From JAJCYL01 sp963664285 (GTDB taxonomy: Bacteria; Bacteroidota; Bacteroidia; Cytophagales; Cyclobacteriaceae): 64,000 nucleotides of DNA. Each line of letters starts with the position of its first letter. The first letter of the stretch is position 1. The stretch is taken from contig CAXXNX010000073.1 of assembly GCA_963664285.2 (NCBI GenBank), positions 1 through 64,000 on the forward strand. Direction: 5' to 3'. The notes beneath the pieces are model-generated. The model did no database searches, was not told where the DNA came from, and saw nothing but the letters and a program-made list of their open reading frames with translations. Made by a program: the position numbers and the translations under genes. Below are positions 1 through 7,756 of this stretch, in pieces.

Positions 1-2
1 TC

Positions 3-68
3 AAGAGTAACACCTACACCCTTTCCGGCTTGCGTCGGGAGAACAAGAAACGAGGATATATGCGATGA
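3..68 (+). CDS. C-terminal tail of an unknown protein (partial)
   Basis: An open frame enters from the window edge and ends at TGA 66-68, overlapping the next start codon as ATGA, a common sign of translational coupling. The readable tail is basic and contains SGLRRENKKRGYMR. Too short to identify. Confidence 0.3.
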   Translation, partial: KSNTYTLSGLRRENKKRGYMR

Positions 69-325
69 GTGACGAGAAACAAACTGCCACACTGCACCTG
101 GTGGAGAAAGCGGAAGTGCGCCCGGGCGAGTTGGAACAGGAAGGGGTAACGCCTATCGTTCCTGTGCGTGCTGCGATTCTTGCTCTATACGCTCCCACCA
201 CTCAAGAATGGCCGGGTCCGTCTCGGCCGGGAGAGTTATGGTTAGCATTTTCCCCTGCCCAAGCGAGGGCCATTGGAACCGCCATGCTGACTGTGGCTCA
301 AGCGCTTGATTCGGATCGGCATTGA
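65..325 (+). CDS. Small hypothetical protein (86 aa)
   Basis: ATG 65 follows a GAGGA ribosome-binding-like sequence and overlaps the stop of the preceding frame (ATGA). The C-terminal half has a P-x-QAR-x(3)-A helix pattern (SPAQARAIGTAML), frequent in small uncharacterised bacterial proteins. A reverse-strand frame over 153-335 also has a good AGGAG site, so only one of the two is likely real; I prefer the forward one because it fits the forward series 3-68, 65-325, 374-553. Function unknown. Confidence 0.45.
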   Translation: MSDEKQTATLHLVEKAEVRPGELEQEGVTPIVPVRAAILALYAPTTQEWPGPSRPGELWLAFSPAQARAIGTAMLTVAQALDSDRH

Positions 326-373
326 GGTCTGACATTTCCGGTTCTCCTATTTCTGTCGTCATGAGGGTGCTCC

Positions 374-553
374 ATGAAACCAATGTTAATTCCAGAACGC
401 GACCTGAAAGGCGCAACTCCCGAGACGCTGGCCCGTGCCTTAATGGGACCGCGCCGCGCTGGAAAGCCCATTATCGGCGATAAGACTCCGGTAGAGAAGC
501 CTTCTGCCGACAAACCGGGCAACGGTTTCGCACATCTGATCAATCGTTCCTGA
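374..553 (+). CDS. Small basic hypothetical protein (59 aa)
   Basis: ATG 374 is preceded by GAGG at a 7-nt spacing. The protein opens MKPMLIPERDLKGATPETLA and is rich in Lys, Arg and Pro. Its last 114 bases run antisense to the 3' end of the IS1595 transposase, so either gene could influence the other's transcript. Not recognised; possibly a passenger of the element. Confidence 0.45.
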   Translation: MKPMLIPERDLKGATPETLARALMGPRRAGKPIIGDKTPVEKPSADKPGNGFAHLINRS

Positions 554-1435
554 TTCCCGCATGTTGTGGCGGGCGACAAACTCCTGAACATAGCGATCAA
601 GGTGCTTGGGGCTCATCTTGTGGAATGTTCCTTTATGCGCTCGCTTCAACATGCTCCAGAAAGATTCTATTCCGTTTGTGTGAGCTTGTCCTCGAACAAA
701 TTCTTTTACTGAATGTTTAACGCTCTCGTGTTGATAACCGTTGAAGATCATCGGGAGAGAGTGATAAGCAGAAGCCTCATCGGTATAGATGGTTGAACCA
801 TTTGCCGCGTGTTCCTCTACAAACGGAATCAAAGTAGCTGCATCCGTAGAATCCACAACCTTGGCGCTGACCTTTTTTGTTTCTCTGTCCTTCAATCCAA
901 CAACAGCAGTCTTACCTACAGGGCCGCGACCAGTGTCTTTTAGCTCTTTCCTCTTCTGGTTAGACATGTTGGCCCGTTTCCCCCCAACGTAGGTTTCGTC
1001 AACCTCTACCGGGCCGCCGAAATCGTTGTCGTCTTTCGCGGACCACGCTTCCCGAATGCGATGAATCATGAACCAGGCTGTCTTCTGCGTTACACCGATG
1101 TCGCGGTGCAGTTTCATGCTGGAAACGCCTTTCAGCGACGTGAGGCACAAATAGATGGCGATAGCCCATTTGCGCAGCGGGACGCGAGACGATTCGAGCA
1201 GCGTTCCTGTGCGGACGCTGAAGTAGCTCTTGCAGTCGCGGCAGCGATACGGCTGCGGCTTGCGCTTAGGCGTTTCGTACGTATTCATGCTGCCACAGTG
1301 TCCGCAGCATCTGACAGTCGGCCAGAAGATTGATTCAAACCAATCGACGGCGGCTTCCTCGGTAGCGAAGCGGTCCATCAACTGGACCAATGTCATGCCT
1401 TCTCGATGGGACTTTCCGGGGGCTTTCTTAGTCAT
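440..1435 (-). CDS. IS1595-family (ISXO2-like) transposase
   Basis: 331 residues. An N-terminal zinc ribbon (CCGHCGS near residue 43 and YRCRDC near 63) recognises DNA. The DDE-type core shows VEVDETYVGG, IYTDEASAY and HTNGIESFWSMLKR, followed by KGTFHKMSPKHLDRYVQEF, the standard order for the family. Length fits a complete transposase. It differs strongly from the 342-aa IS1595-B transposase elsewhere in this window and is encoded in more GC-rich DNA, suggesting an unrelated source. Confidence 0.9.
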   Translation of the reverse strand: MTKKAPGKSHREGMTLVQLMDRFATEEAAVDWFESIFWPTVRCCGHCGSMNTYETPKRKPQPYRCRDCKSYFSVRTGTLLESSRVPLRKWAIAIYLCLTSLKGVSSMKLHRDIGVTQKTAWFMIHRIREAWSAKDDNDFGGPVEVDETYVGGKRANMSNQKRKELKDTGRGPVGKTAVVGLKDRETKKVSAKVVDSTDAATLIPFVEEHAANGSTIYTDEASAYHSLPMIFNGYQHESVKHSVKEFVRGQAHTNGIESFWSMLKRAHKGTFHKMSPKHLDRYVQEFVARHNMRESGTIDQMCETVARFVGRRLLYRSLIADNGLSSAARSH

Positions 1436-1508
1436 GATATTAACCTCTCAACGTTGAGTAAATTGTCTCATGATTCTGCCGAATTGTCAAACTAAGTATA
1501 TAATCCCC

Positions 1509-1733
1509 TTTTAATAGACCAGTCTTTCTCTCTACTTTTTCACTTAACAATATCGCTCCGTCTGAGCTAATCGCTGATGCTGAAAAATCAAATTTAAAAG
1601 CTTGTTTTCCTCGATAAAATACGGTATCTTTTCCTTATATTCAGGCATAAATTAATTGCTTATTTTGTTGTCTAACTATCTCAATATAAGCAATTTATGC
1701 CTGTTTTTTATTGTCTACTATGAATTTTTCGGG
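1509..1733 (-). mobile_element. IS1380 5' remnant
   Basis: Reverse copy of the transposase-start end of the IS1380 element, nearly identical to 30442-30666. It keeps the CGGG terminus and the abutting TTAA (1734-1737). One T is missing from the T-run in the start of the transposase, so the reading frame is shifted. It was cut by the IS1595 element on its left. Confidence 0.85.
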
Positions 1734-1737
1734 TTAA

Positions 1738-2009
1738 CGAGATCTGTGAATTAGCAAGAAATGTTGGAATAAATATTGAACAGGACTATGCCGACAAAAA
1801 CCGTGGCGTTCATAGACACACTTCCACCAGGATCAACCTCATCAATGGCCAGAGATATTTGGGAGGGATACCCTTCCGAGATTGAATATCATAACGGAAC
1901 AGTAGTCCGGTTGGCGGATAAGTTTGGTTTGGATGTTCCGGTAAACAGGTTTATCTACCATTCTCTGCTGCTCATGGAAAAAAGGGCAAGGACCAAAGGC
2001 TGTTCGTAG
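1738..2009 (+). pseudogene. Ketopantoate reductase (PanE/ApbA) C-terminal fragment
   Basis: The C-terminal ApbA_C domain is recognisable from SSMARDIWEGYPSEIEYHNG and PVNRFIYHSLLLMEKRAR; this enzyme family reduces 2-dehydropantoate with NADPH in pantothenate synthesis. The N-terminal NADP domain is cut off by the IS1380 remnant at TTAA. A second lesion is an extra A in the A5 run near 1797: upstream sequence reads EICELARNVGINIEQDYADK in one frame and continues TVAFIDTLPPGS in another. Non-functional as seen. A PanE paralogue rather than PanE itself is possible. Confidence 0.75.
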
Positions 2010-2100
2010 GAAATTGGCTGTCAACACTATACCAAGATCCTTTTGTCGCTTAGTTTTTTACAAAAGATTTGTCGTTTAAGCTTGAACTAAATTAGCGGTA

Positions 2101-2283
2101 TTGATATGTAAAGAAAATATCGAAAACACGGATTCCTGGTGGCGGAAGATAGATTTCCTGGTTTTACACCTGGCGGTGAGCATTTTTCTCTTCTTCATAT
2201 TCAGACAATTCGGGATGCTGGATATTTTCCCTTTAAATGAAAAACTCCATCAATGGGATACAGGATGGTACAAAATCAGCTGA
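2101..2283 (+). pseudogene. N-terminal fragment of a membrane protein
   Basis: 60 residues with one strong hydrophobic segment (about residues 19-34) followed by LHQWDTGWYKIS and a stop. The motif WDTGWY resembles the first luminal loop of PIG-V/mannosyltransferase-like membrane glycosyltransferases, which are several hundred residues long. I infer a truncated gene; nothing downstream continues it. It starts at TTG or ATG near 2101 without a clear ribosome-binding site. Confidence 0.35.
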
Positions 2284-2520
2284 CATGATTTGGACTATTG
2301 ACCATCCATGTTTTTGTTCTATTATAGGTTTCGAGAAAGTTAAATAACAAACTTACTTATTTGGCTTATTTATGCGGTGAGCTTGGCTTTACAATTCTAC
2401 TTATTTGAACTATTTCCTAAAAGGCGGACGGGATGGTTAGAATCTACTTGTTCATCGGCTGCATTCTCAAATAAGTAAGAGATCGCCATAGCCACTCAAA
2501 TGGACCAAATTGGTAACAGG
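2284..2520. other. Non-coding stretch
   Basis: No convincing ORF, RNA or repeat seen. It may be decayed remainder of the truncated membrane-protein gene. Confidence 0.4.
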
Positions 2521-2570
2521 CAATAATAAAAAATCCCAATGACCTCAACCACCGGGATATTTTATTATTG
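2521..2570 (-). terminator. Bidirectional terminator hairpin after DUF2911 gene
   Basis: Inverted arms 2521-2537 and 2554-2570 pair at 16 of 17 positions with a GC core CCC/GGG and T-rich outer part on both strands. It lies 11 bases beyond the stop of the leftward DUF2911 gene. Confidence 0.65.
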
Positions 2571-2581
2571 TCCACATCTTC

Positions 2582-3136
2582 CTATAAACCGAAGGGGACA
2601 ATTACCAACGCGTCATCCCAAGCGAGTACAATTTCTGTTCCTTCGCCTTCCTCAAGGGTAATGGTGAATTGTTCAACAGTTCCATCGGTCGGAAACACCT
2701 CCACTTTGGTAGTCAAGACATCATTGGCGGGATCTCGGTTATCTTCACCACTTGGTCCTTTTACGCCCCATTGACCAGTTTCAGAATTAAAAATCACAAC
2801 CCACGAGTCTTTTTGTGGAATGGTCCATAGGCTGTACTCTCCAGCTGAAAGTACTTGGCCATTAATCTTCAGGTCCTTGTTTGTTTTAAACACCGTAGCT
2901 TCATTCGCGCCGGTCCTCCACACTTTTCCGTATGGAACCAATTCTCCAAAAATTTGCCGGCCCTTTTTGTATGGCCTGCTATAGGTTATAGATACATCAG
3001 CCAAGTCACTTTTAAGTGAAATCGTTTCTTCAGGGCTATGGGATTTTGTGTATGCGATCCCTATTTGAAATGCAATGAATCCAATTACCACAAGACCACC
3101 AACAACAATTAGTGTCCACTTTAAGACTTTATTCAT
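2582..3136 (-). CDS. DUF2911 family protein
   Basis: 184 residues. An N-terminal membrane anchor (residues 7-27) is followed by the DUF2911 domain, recognisable from ITYSRPYKKGRQIFG, LVPYGKVWRTGANEAT and LSAGEYSLWTIP. The family is common in Bacteroidota, presumably periplasmic, and has no established function. IS30 copy 1 lies 20 bases upstream of the start, so the gene has probably lost its native promoter or its link to the upstream leftward gene purM. Confidence 0.85.
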   Translation of the reverse strand: MNKVLKWTLIVVGGLVVIGFIAFQIGIAYTKSHSPEETISLKSDLADVSITYSRPYKKGRQIFGELVPYGKVWRTGANEATVFKTNKDLKINGQVLSAGEYSLWTIPQKDSWVVIFNSETGQWGVKGPSGEDNRDPANDVLTTKVEVFPTDGTVEQFTITLEEGEGTEIVLAWDDALVIVPFGL

Positions 3137-3156
3137 GATTTATTTGTTTAAGTAGA

Positions 3157-4266
3157 GCTGAGATCAACTAATAAGTGCAATTGAAGGATGAAAAAGCTTT
3201 TAAGGGCTTTTTCATCCTTCAAAAGCCTGAACAGTGCAATCTTTGGATTGCAAAATGTCAAAAAACTACACACATCTCAGTATTGATCAAAGGTATCAAA
3301 TTGAAGCATTATTGAAAACAGGAGCTACTCAAAAGGAGATTGCCTGTATCATTCATTTTCACCCATCTACGATCTCACGTGAGCTTAAGCGAAATGTGGG
3401 TTCAAGAGGTAGGGGAGCTGGTGTCTATCGAACAGCAAATGCACAAAGGAGGACCAATCTTCGTCATCAAGAAAAGCCAAAAAGAGTGATTTTCACCAAA
3501 CCCATGAAAGACTGGATAGTTAACCGGCTCCAAGAAGATAGATGGAGTCCTGAATTGATCAGCCATCAGGGAAAGAAAACGAGAGAATGTCCACTTAGCC
3601 ATGAATGGATTTACCAATGGATATGGGAATGTAAGCACACCAACCACCAGGAGAACCAAGAATACAAACAACTATACACATATCTAAAACATGGCAAACG
3701 AAGGCGCAAACGAGGAAACAGAAAAGATCGTAGAGGTATTATCCCGAATAGGGTATCAATTGAACAGCGACCCCAGATCATTAACAAAAGGGAACGATTG
3801 GGAGATATAGAAGTCGATTTAATGATGGGTAAAAACCACAAAGGCTCTTTGTTGGTGATGACAGACCGAGCAAGTCTTTTTACCAGAATCAGAAAGATGC
3901 GCAGTAAAAATGCCGATCAAATGGCCGAAGCTATTGTGGAGGAACTCTCTCAGGATAAACACAAACTGGAAACACTCACTTTTGATAATGATATGGCATT
4001 TTCTAAACATGAGTTGATTGCTCAATCCCTTGATGTGGATGCCTATTTCACTCGTCCCTATACTAGTCAGGATAAAGGGACAGTTGAAAATAGGATTGGG
4101 GTAATCAGAAGGTTTTATCCTAAGAAAACAGATATTAGATTTGTTACAGAGGAGCAAATCAAAGTTGTTGAAAACAAAATCAATGAACGCCCTGTTAGAA
4201 AATTTAATTACCTAAACGCAAAGCAAGTGCTACAAAGGAAAATTGCACTTATTACTTGAACTTACA
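3157..4266 (+). mobile_element. IS30-family element, copy 1
   Basis: 1110 bp, from GCTGAG to CTTACA, flanked by the 3-bp duplication AGA (3154-3156, 4267-4269). The terminal 26 bp form an imperfect inverted repeat sharing TAATAAGTGCAATT. A 17-bp perfect stem (3181-3197 with 3206-3222) lies between the left end and the transposase. This copy is the most divergent of six, with Ile, His and Arg differences in the transposase. Confidence 0.95.
3255..4259 (+). CDS. IS30 transposase
   Basis: 334 residues from ATG 3255; a GTG at 3234 could add seven. HTH of the IS30 type (YQIEALLKTGATQKEIA, then HPSTISRELKRN) and a DDE core: DIEVDLMMG, TFDNDMAFSKHE and KGTVENRIGVIRRF carry the D, D and E. Length is typical. 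The reading frame is intact, so the element may be active. Confidence 0.95.
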   Translation: MSKNYTHLSIDQRYQIEALLKTGATQKEIACIIHFHPSTISRELKRNVGSRGRGAGVYRTANAQRRTNLRHQEKPKRVIFTKPMKDWIVNRLQEDRWSPELISHQGKKTRECPLSHEWIYQWIWECKHTNHQENQEYKQLYTYLKHGKRRRKRGNRKDRRGIIPNRVSIEQRPQIINKRERLGDIEVDLMMGKNHKGSLLVMTDRASLFTRIRKMRSKNADQMAEAIVEELSQDKHKLETLTFDNDMAFSKHELIAQSLDVDAYFTRPYTSQDKGTVENRIGVIRRFYPKKTDIRFVTEEQIKVVENKINERPVRKFNYLNAKQVLQRKIALIT

Positions 4267-4298
4267 AGATCCGAAGATAACAGCTTTCCATCAAGTGT

Positions 4299-5465
4299 TC
4301 AATCATAAATGAAATCACCGTTTGGGCCACAAATAGTGACTTGTGCTTTGTCATAAGTCTCAACGCTCCCAATCACTTGAGCATCTACATTAAAACTTCT
4401 TGAGATATCGATGATCTCTTTCGCTCGGGAATGATCAACATAAATCTCCATTCGGTGTCCCATATTGAAAACCTTATACATTTCTTTCCATTCAGTACCA
4501 CTTTGCTCCTGTATCAACTTGAAAAGTGGGGGTACCTCAAATAAATTGTTTTTAATGATATGAAGATCATCTATGAAATGCAGAATTTTGGTTTGAGCGC
4601 CACCACTGCAGTGGATCATACCATGAATTTCATTTCTCATCTCATTCAAAATACTTTTTACTATTGGAGCGTAGGTTCTTGTCGGAGACAACACCAGTTT
4701 GCCTATATCGACATGGACCCCTTCCAATTGATCAGTCAGCAAACAGTTGCCTGAATAGATGAGATCCTCCGGTATGGACGCATCATAACTTTCGGGATAC
4801 TTCTCACGGTAAACTGAGGAGAACACATCATGCCTTGCGGATGTCAGCCCATTACTCCCCATTCCTCCATTGTACAACTTTTCATAGGTTGACTTACCAT
4901 ACGAGGCCAATCCAACAATGAGGTCACCCGGTCTGATCCGATCGTTGGATATGACCTCAACTCGCTTCATTCGCGAAGTAACTGCGGTATCCACAATGAT
5001 AGTCCTCACCAGATCACCTATATCGGCGGTTTCACCACCGGTGCCTATGATATTTACACCAAAATCATTCATTTCTTCTATGAATTCCTGGGTACCATTA
5101 ATAATTGCCGAAATGACCTCTCCGGGTATAAGGTTTTTATTTCTCCCTATGGTTGAGGAAAGCAGAATGTTACTTGTGGCTCCAACACAAAGCAAATCAT
5201 CAAGGTTCATCACAACAGCATCAATCGCTATACCCTTCCAAACCGAAATATCTCCTGTTTCCTTCCAATAGATGTAGGCGAGTGAAGATTTAGTGCCTGC
5301 ACCGTCAGCATGCATGACATTACAATACTTGGGGTCGCCACCAATGAAATCTTCAACTATTTTACAAAATGCTGTTGGGTATAATCCCTTATCAAGATTT
5401 TTAATGGCTGAATGGACGTCCTCTTTAGATGCAGATACTCCACGAAGATTATACCGGTCAGACAT
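4299..5465 (-). CDS. purM: Phosphoribosylformylglycinamidine cyclo-ligase (AIR synthase)
   Basis: About 388 residues, the longer PurM form seen in Bacteroidota. It closes the imidazole ring in step five of purine synthesis, using ATP. The N-terminal segment MSDRYNLRGVSASKEDV, the substrate loop HADGAGTKSSLAYIYW and the NIIGTGGETADIGD region are typical of the PurM fold. The internal start at 5465 is chosen because family members begin MSDRYNLRGV. A hairpin terminator sits just upstream, so it is probably transcribed from its own promoter. IS30 copy 1 lies 32 bases past the stop. Confidence 0.9.
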   Translation of the reverse strand: MSDRYNLRGVSASKEDVHSAIKNLDKGLYPTAFCKIVEDFIGGDPKYCNVMHADGAGTKSSLAYIYWKETGDISVWKGIAIDAVVMNLDDLLCVGATSNILLSSTIGRNKNLIPGEVISAIINGTQEFIEEMNDFGVNIIGTGGETADIGDLVRTIIVDTAVTSRMKRVEVISNDRIRPGDLIVGLASYGKSTYEKLYNGGMGSNGLTSARHDVFSSVYREKYPESYDASIPEDLIYSGNCLLTDQLEGVHVDIGKLVLSPTRTYAPIVKSILNEMRNEIHGMIHCSGGAQTKILHFIDDLHIIKNNLFEVPPLFKLIQEQSGTEWKEMYKVFNMGHRMEIYVDHSRAKEIIDISRSFNVDAQVIGSVETYDKAQVTICGPNGDFIYD

Positions 5466-5491
5466 GGACAATGTTTGTCGCAAAAATAAAA

Positions 5492-5513
5492 AAACCTCCG
5501 CAAAGGGAGGTTT
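5492..5513 (-). terminator. Terminator hairpin upstream of purM
   Basis: Perfect 8-bp stem AAACCTCC/GGAGGTTT with a 6-nt loop, followed on the reverse strand by an almost pure T-run. It would stop leftward transcripts from htpG before purM. Confidence 0.65.
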
Positions 5514-5541
5514 AGGTTTTTCGGATATTGGTTAGTTACTA

Positions 5542-5602
5542 AAGGGCACCACTAGAAACCCTATTCTGGTCTCACCATTACAGGGATTCTAGTAGTGCCC
5601 TT
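5542..5602. repeat. Long imperfect hairpin between htpG and purM
   Basis: Arms 5542-5562 and 5582-5602 pair at 19 of 21 positions around a 19-nt loop. The stem is GC-rich at the base (AAGGGCAC/GTGCCCTT) and lacks a T-run, so it may be a small dispersed repeat or an mRNA 3' protective structure rather than a terminator. Confidence 0.55.
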
Positions 5603-5669
5603 AACCATTACATGTTGAGTGAATTAATTTTCACACTTTCTATATACTCAAAATCCATCTATGATATAA

Positions 5670-7565
5670 TTATTTCGAAACCAAATCCACACTTCTCTTA
5701 ATAAAAGATGTCAGGTCGCTTCCTGAAAGCATATTTTGAGATAAAAGCGCCAGATCATAAGCTTGTTTTGCATACTTTTTCTTCGTGCTATCTGTTTTGG
5801 CCTTTAGTATCTTGGTAACCACCGGATGATTACCATTGATACTTGCTGTATAATGATCAGGCATATCTCCCATCATCATCATTCCACCACCGCCACCGGT
5901 TTTTTGCATGTCTTTCATCCTTCTCATGAACTCCGGCATGGTAAGAATGACGGGCATGTCATCCGGTGAAAGAGATTCTACATTGAGAGTCACATTCTTA
6001 TTATTGATTGCTTTTTCAAATATGCCCTTAACGTCCTCTTTTTCTTTGTCAGAAAGTACCGCTTCTTTCTTTTCATCCTTATCGATCAATTTGTCAAGAA
6101 TGTCGGCATCAACCCGCTTGAGACTGGAGTTTTCCAACTTCATCTCAATGTGATTAACAAAATGACTGTCTAGCACACCATCCAACTTCAGCACATCATA
6201 ACCTTGATCTTTGGCTGACTGGATGTATGCATCTTGTTTCGATACATCAGTAGTGTACAAATGAACGATCTTCTTGTCCTTATCAGTCTGGTTGGTCTTT
6301 ATGTGATCAGCATATTCAGCAAACGTGAAGAATTTGCCATCAACGTTTTCGAATAACGCGAAATCCTTGGCCTTTTCATAGAATTTCTCCTCGGAGATCA
6401 TGCCGTATTTAACGAAAATGCCAATGTCATTCCATTTTTTCTCGTACGATTCACGTTCTTTCTTAAAAAGTCCGGCCAGTTTTTCCGCTACTTTTTTGGT
6501 AATATAAGAATTGATCTTCTTTACATTACTGTCAGACTGTAAATAGCTTCTTGAAACATTAAGAGGAATATCCGGTGAATCGATCACACCATGTAATAAC
6601 ATGAGAAACTCAGGAACAATATCCTTCACCTCATCGGTAATGAACACCTGCCGCGAATAAAGTTGGATCTTGTTACGCTGAACCTCGAAATCGTTCTTAA
6701 TTTTAGGGAAATATAACACCCCTGTCAGGTTAAACGGATAGTCTACATTTAAATGTATCCAAAACAGTGGCTCATCTGTGAATGGATATAACTCCTGGTA
6801 AAAGTTTTTATAATCTTCATCCTTCAGCCCAGATGGTGCCTTGGACCACATGGGGTTGGTATTATTGACCAGGTTATCGACTTCAACTGTCTTGTATTTC
6901 GGCTTGTCATCTTTATCTTTTCCATCCTCGACACTCTCATTCTTTTTGCCAAACCTAATAGGAACAGGTAGGAATTTGGCGTACTTGTCCAGTATGCCCT
7001 GGATCCTGTGTTTATCAACAAACTCCTTTGAATCGCTATTGATATGAAGTATGACCTCGGTTCCTCGTTCCTTCTTAACTGCCGGTGAGATCTCAAATTC
7101 CGTGCTGCCGTCACAAACCCAATGAACCGCTTTTGCGCCTTTTTTGTACGACAATGTGTTAATCTCGACCTTGCCTGACACCATAAAGGTAGAATAGAAG
7201 CCCAATCCGAACTTTCCGATTATCTCATTGGCGTCTTTGGCATCTTTAAACTTTTCCACGAATTCGGTAGCCCCGGAAAATGCAATCTGATTGATAAATT
7301 TCTTTACCTCGTCTGCGGTCATCCCAATCCCTCTGTCCGTCACAGTAATGGTCTTTTTCTTTTCGTTAAAAGAAACGTCAATAGTAATGTCTCCTAATTC
7401 CTTCGAGTATTCTCCGAGAGAGGCTAATCGCTTAATTTTCTGAGTCGCATCAATAGCATTGGAAACCAGTTCCCTCAAGAAGATCTCGTGGTCTGAGTAG
7501 AGAAACTTTTTGATTATTGGGAATATATTTTCGGTTTCAATGGATATAGTACCTTTTTCTCGCAT
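5670..7565 (-). CDS. htpG: Chaperone HtpG (Hsp90)
   Basis: 631 residues, normal for a bacterial Hsp90. The GHKL ATPase signatures are all visible: NAIDATQKIK near residue 37, TVTDRGIGMT, and IIGKFGLGFYSTF. Middle-domain (YFPKIKNDFEVQRNKIQLY, VSRSYLQSD) and C-terminal dimerisation regions are present, with a Gly/Met-rich loop GGGGGMMMMGDMPDHY. It acts as a cytosolic ATP-driven chaperone. Monocistronic, with metK transcribed divergently. Confidence 0.97.
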   Translation of the reverse strand: MREKGTISIETENIFPIIKKFLYSDHEIFLRELVSNAIDATQKIKRLASLGEYSKELGDITIDVSFNEKKKTITVTDRGIGMTADEVKKFINQIAFSGATEFVEKFKDAKDANEIIGKFGLGFYSTFMVSGKVEINTLSYKKGAKAVHWVCDGSTEFEISPAVKKERGTEVILHINSDSKEFVDKHRIQGILDKYAKFLPVPIRFGKKNESVEDGKDKDDKPKYKTVEVDNLVNNTNPMWSKAPSGLKDEDYKNFYQELYPFTDEPLFWIHLNVDYPFNLTGVLYFPKIKNDFEVQRNKIQLYSRQVFITDEVKDIVPEFLMLLHGVIDSPDIPLNVSRSYLQSDSNVKKINSYITKKVAEKLAGLFKKERESYEKKWNDIGIFVKYGMISEEKFYEKAKDFALFENVDGKFFTFAEYADHIKTNQTDKDKKIVHLYTTDVSKQDAYIQSAKDQGYDVLKLDGVLDSHFVNHIEMKLENSSLKRVDADILDKLIDKDEKKEAVLSDKEKEDVKGIFEKAINNKNVTLNVESLSPDDMPVILTMPEFMRRMKDMQKTGGGGGMMMMGDMPDHYTASINGNHPVVTKILKAKTDSTKKKYAKQAYDLALLSQNMLSGSDLTSFIKRSVDLVSK

Positions 7566-7717
7566 GATTATTCGGATTATTCAGTTTGGCTACCCCTATT
7601 CAAATTCTATTCCAATTCAGAGAAAATGACATCTTGACAGTTTTTTATTGGCAAATGGCTTTGAGAAATTACCAATTTGTTACGCTTTGTTTTGTGTGGA
7701 CAATTGAGATTGATGAC

Positions 7718-7725
7718 TAACTTTG
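7718..7725 (+). promoter_or_regulatory. Probable metK -7 promoter element
   Basis: TAACTTTG fits the Bacteroidota TAnnTTTG box. TTTTG motifs about 23 bases upstream could serve as the -33 element. The start codon of metK lies 31 bases downstream. Confidence 0.5.
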
Positions 7726-7756
7726 CCATCTTTTCCAAATCAATTCAAATTAAGAA

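Larger units (their letters stand above)
1..1508 (-). mobile_element. IS1595-family element, left end outside window
   Basis: GC-richer block holding a leftward ISXO2-like transposase and small rightward ORFs. The right end is placed at 1508 because the reverse strand then begins GGGGATTATATA, a typical IS1595 terminus, and IS1380 sequence resumes at 1509. IS1595 elements normally make 8-bp duplications; the other side is off-window, so this cannot be tested. The element sits inside an IS1380 copy. The small ORFs may be passenger genes, which some IS1595 subgroups carry, or may be host DNA beyond an unseen left end. Confidence 0.7.

Noticed and set aside
153..335. Reverse ORF starting MSDLNADPNQ with a good AGGAG site
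   Set aside because: It overlaps a forward ORF that fits a coupled series better. Kept out of the features, but the choice is not certain.
7566..7756. SAM riboswitch upstream of metK
   Set aside because: No recognisable SAM-I or SAM-II core or terminator arrangement in the leader.
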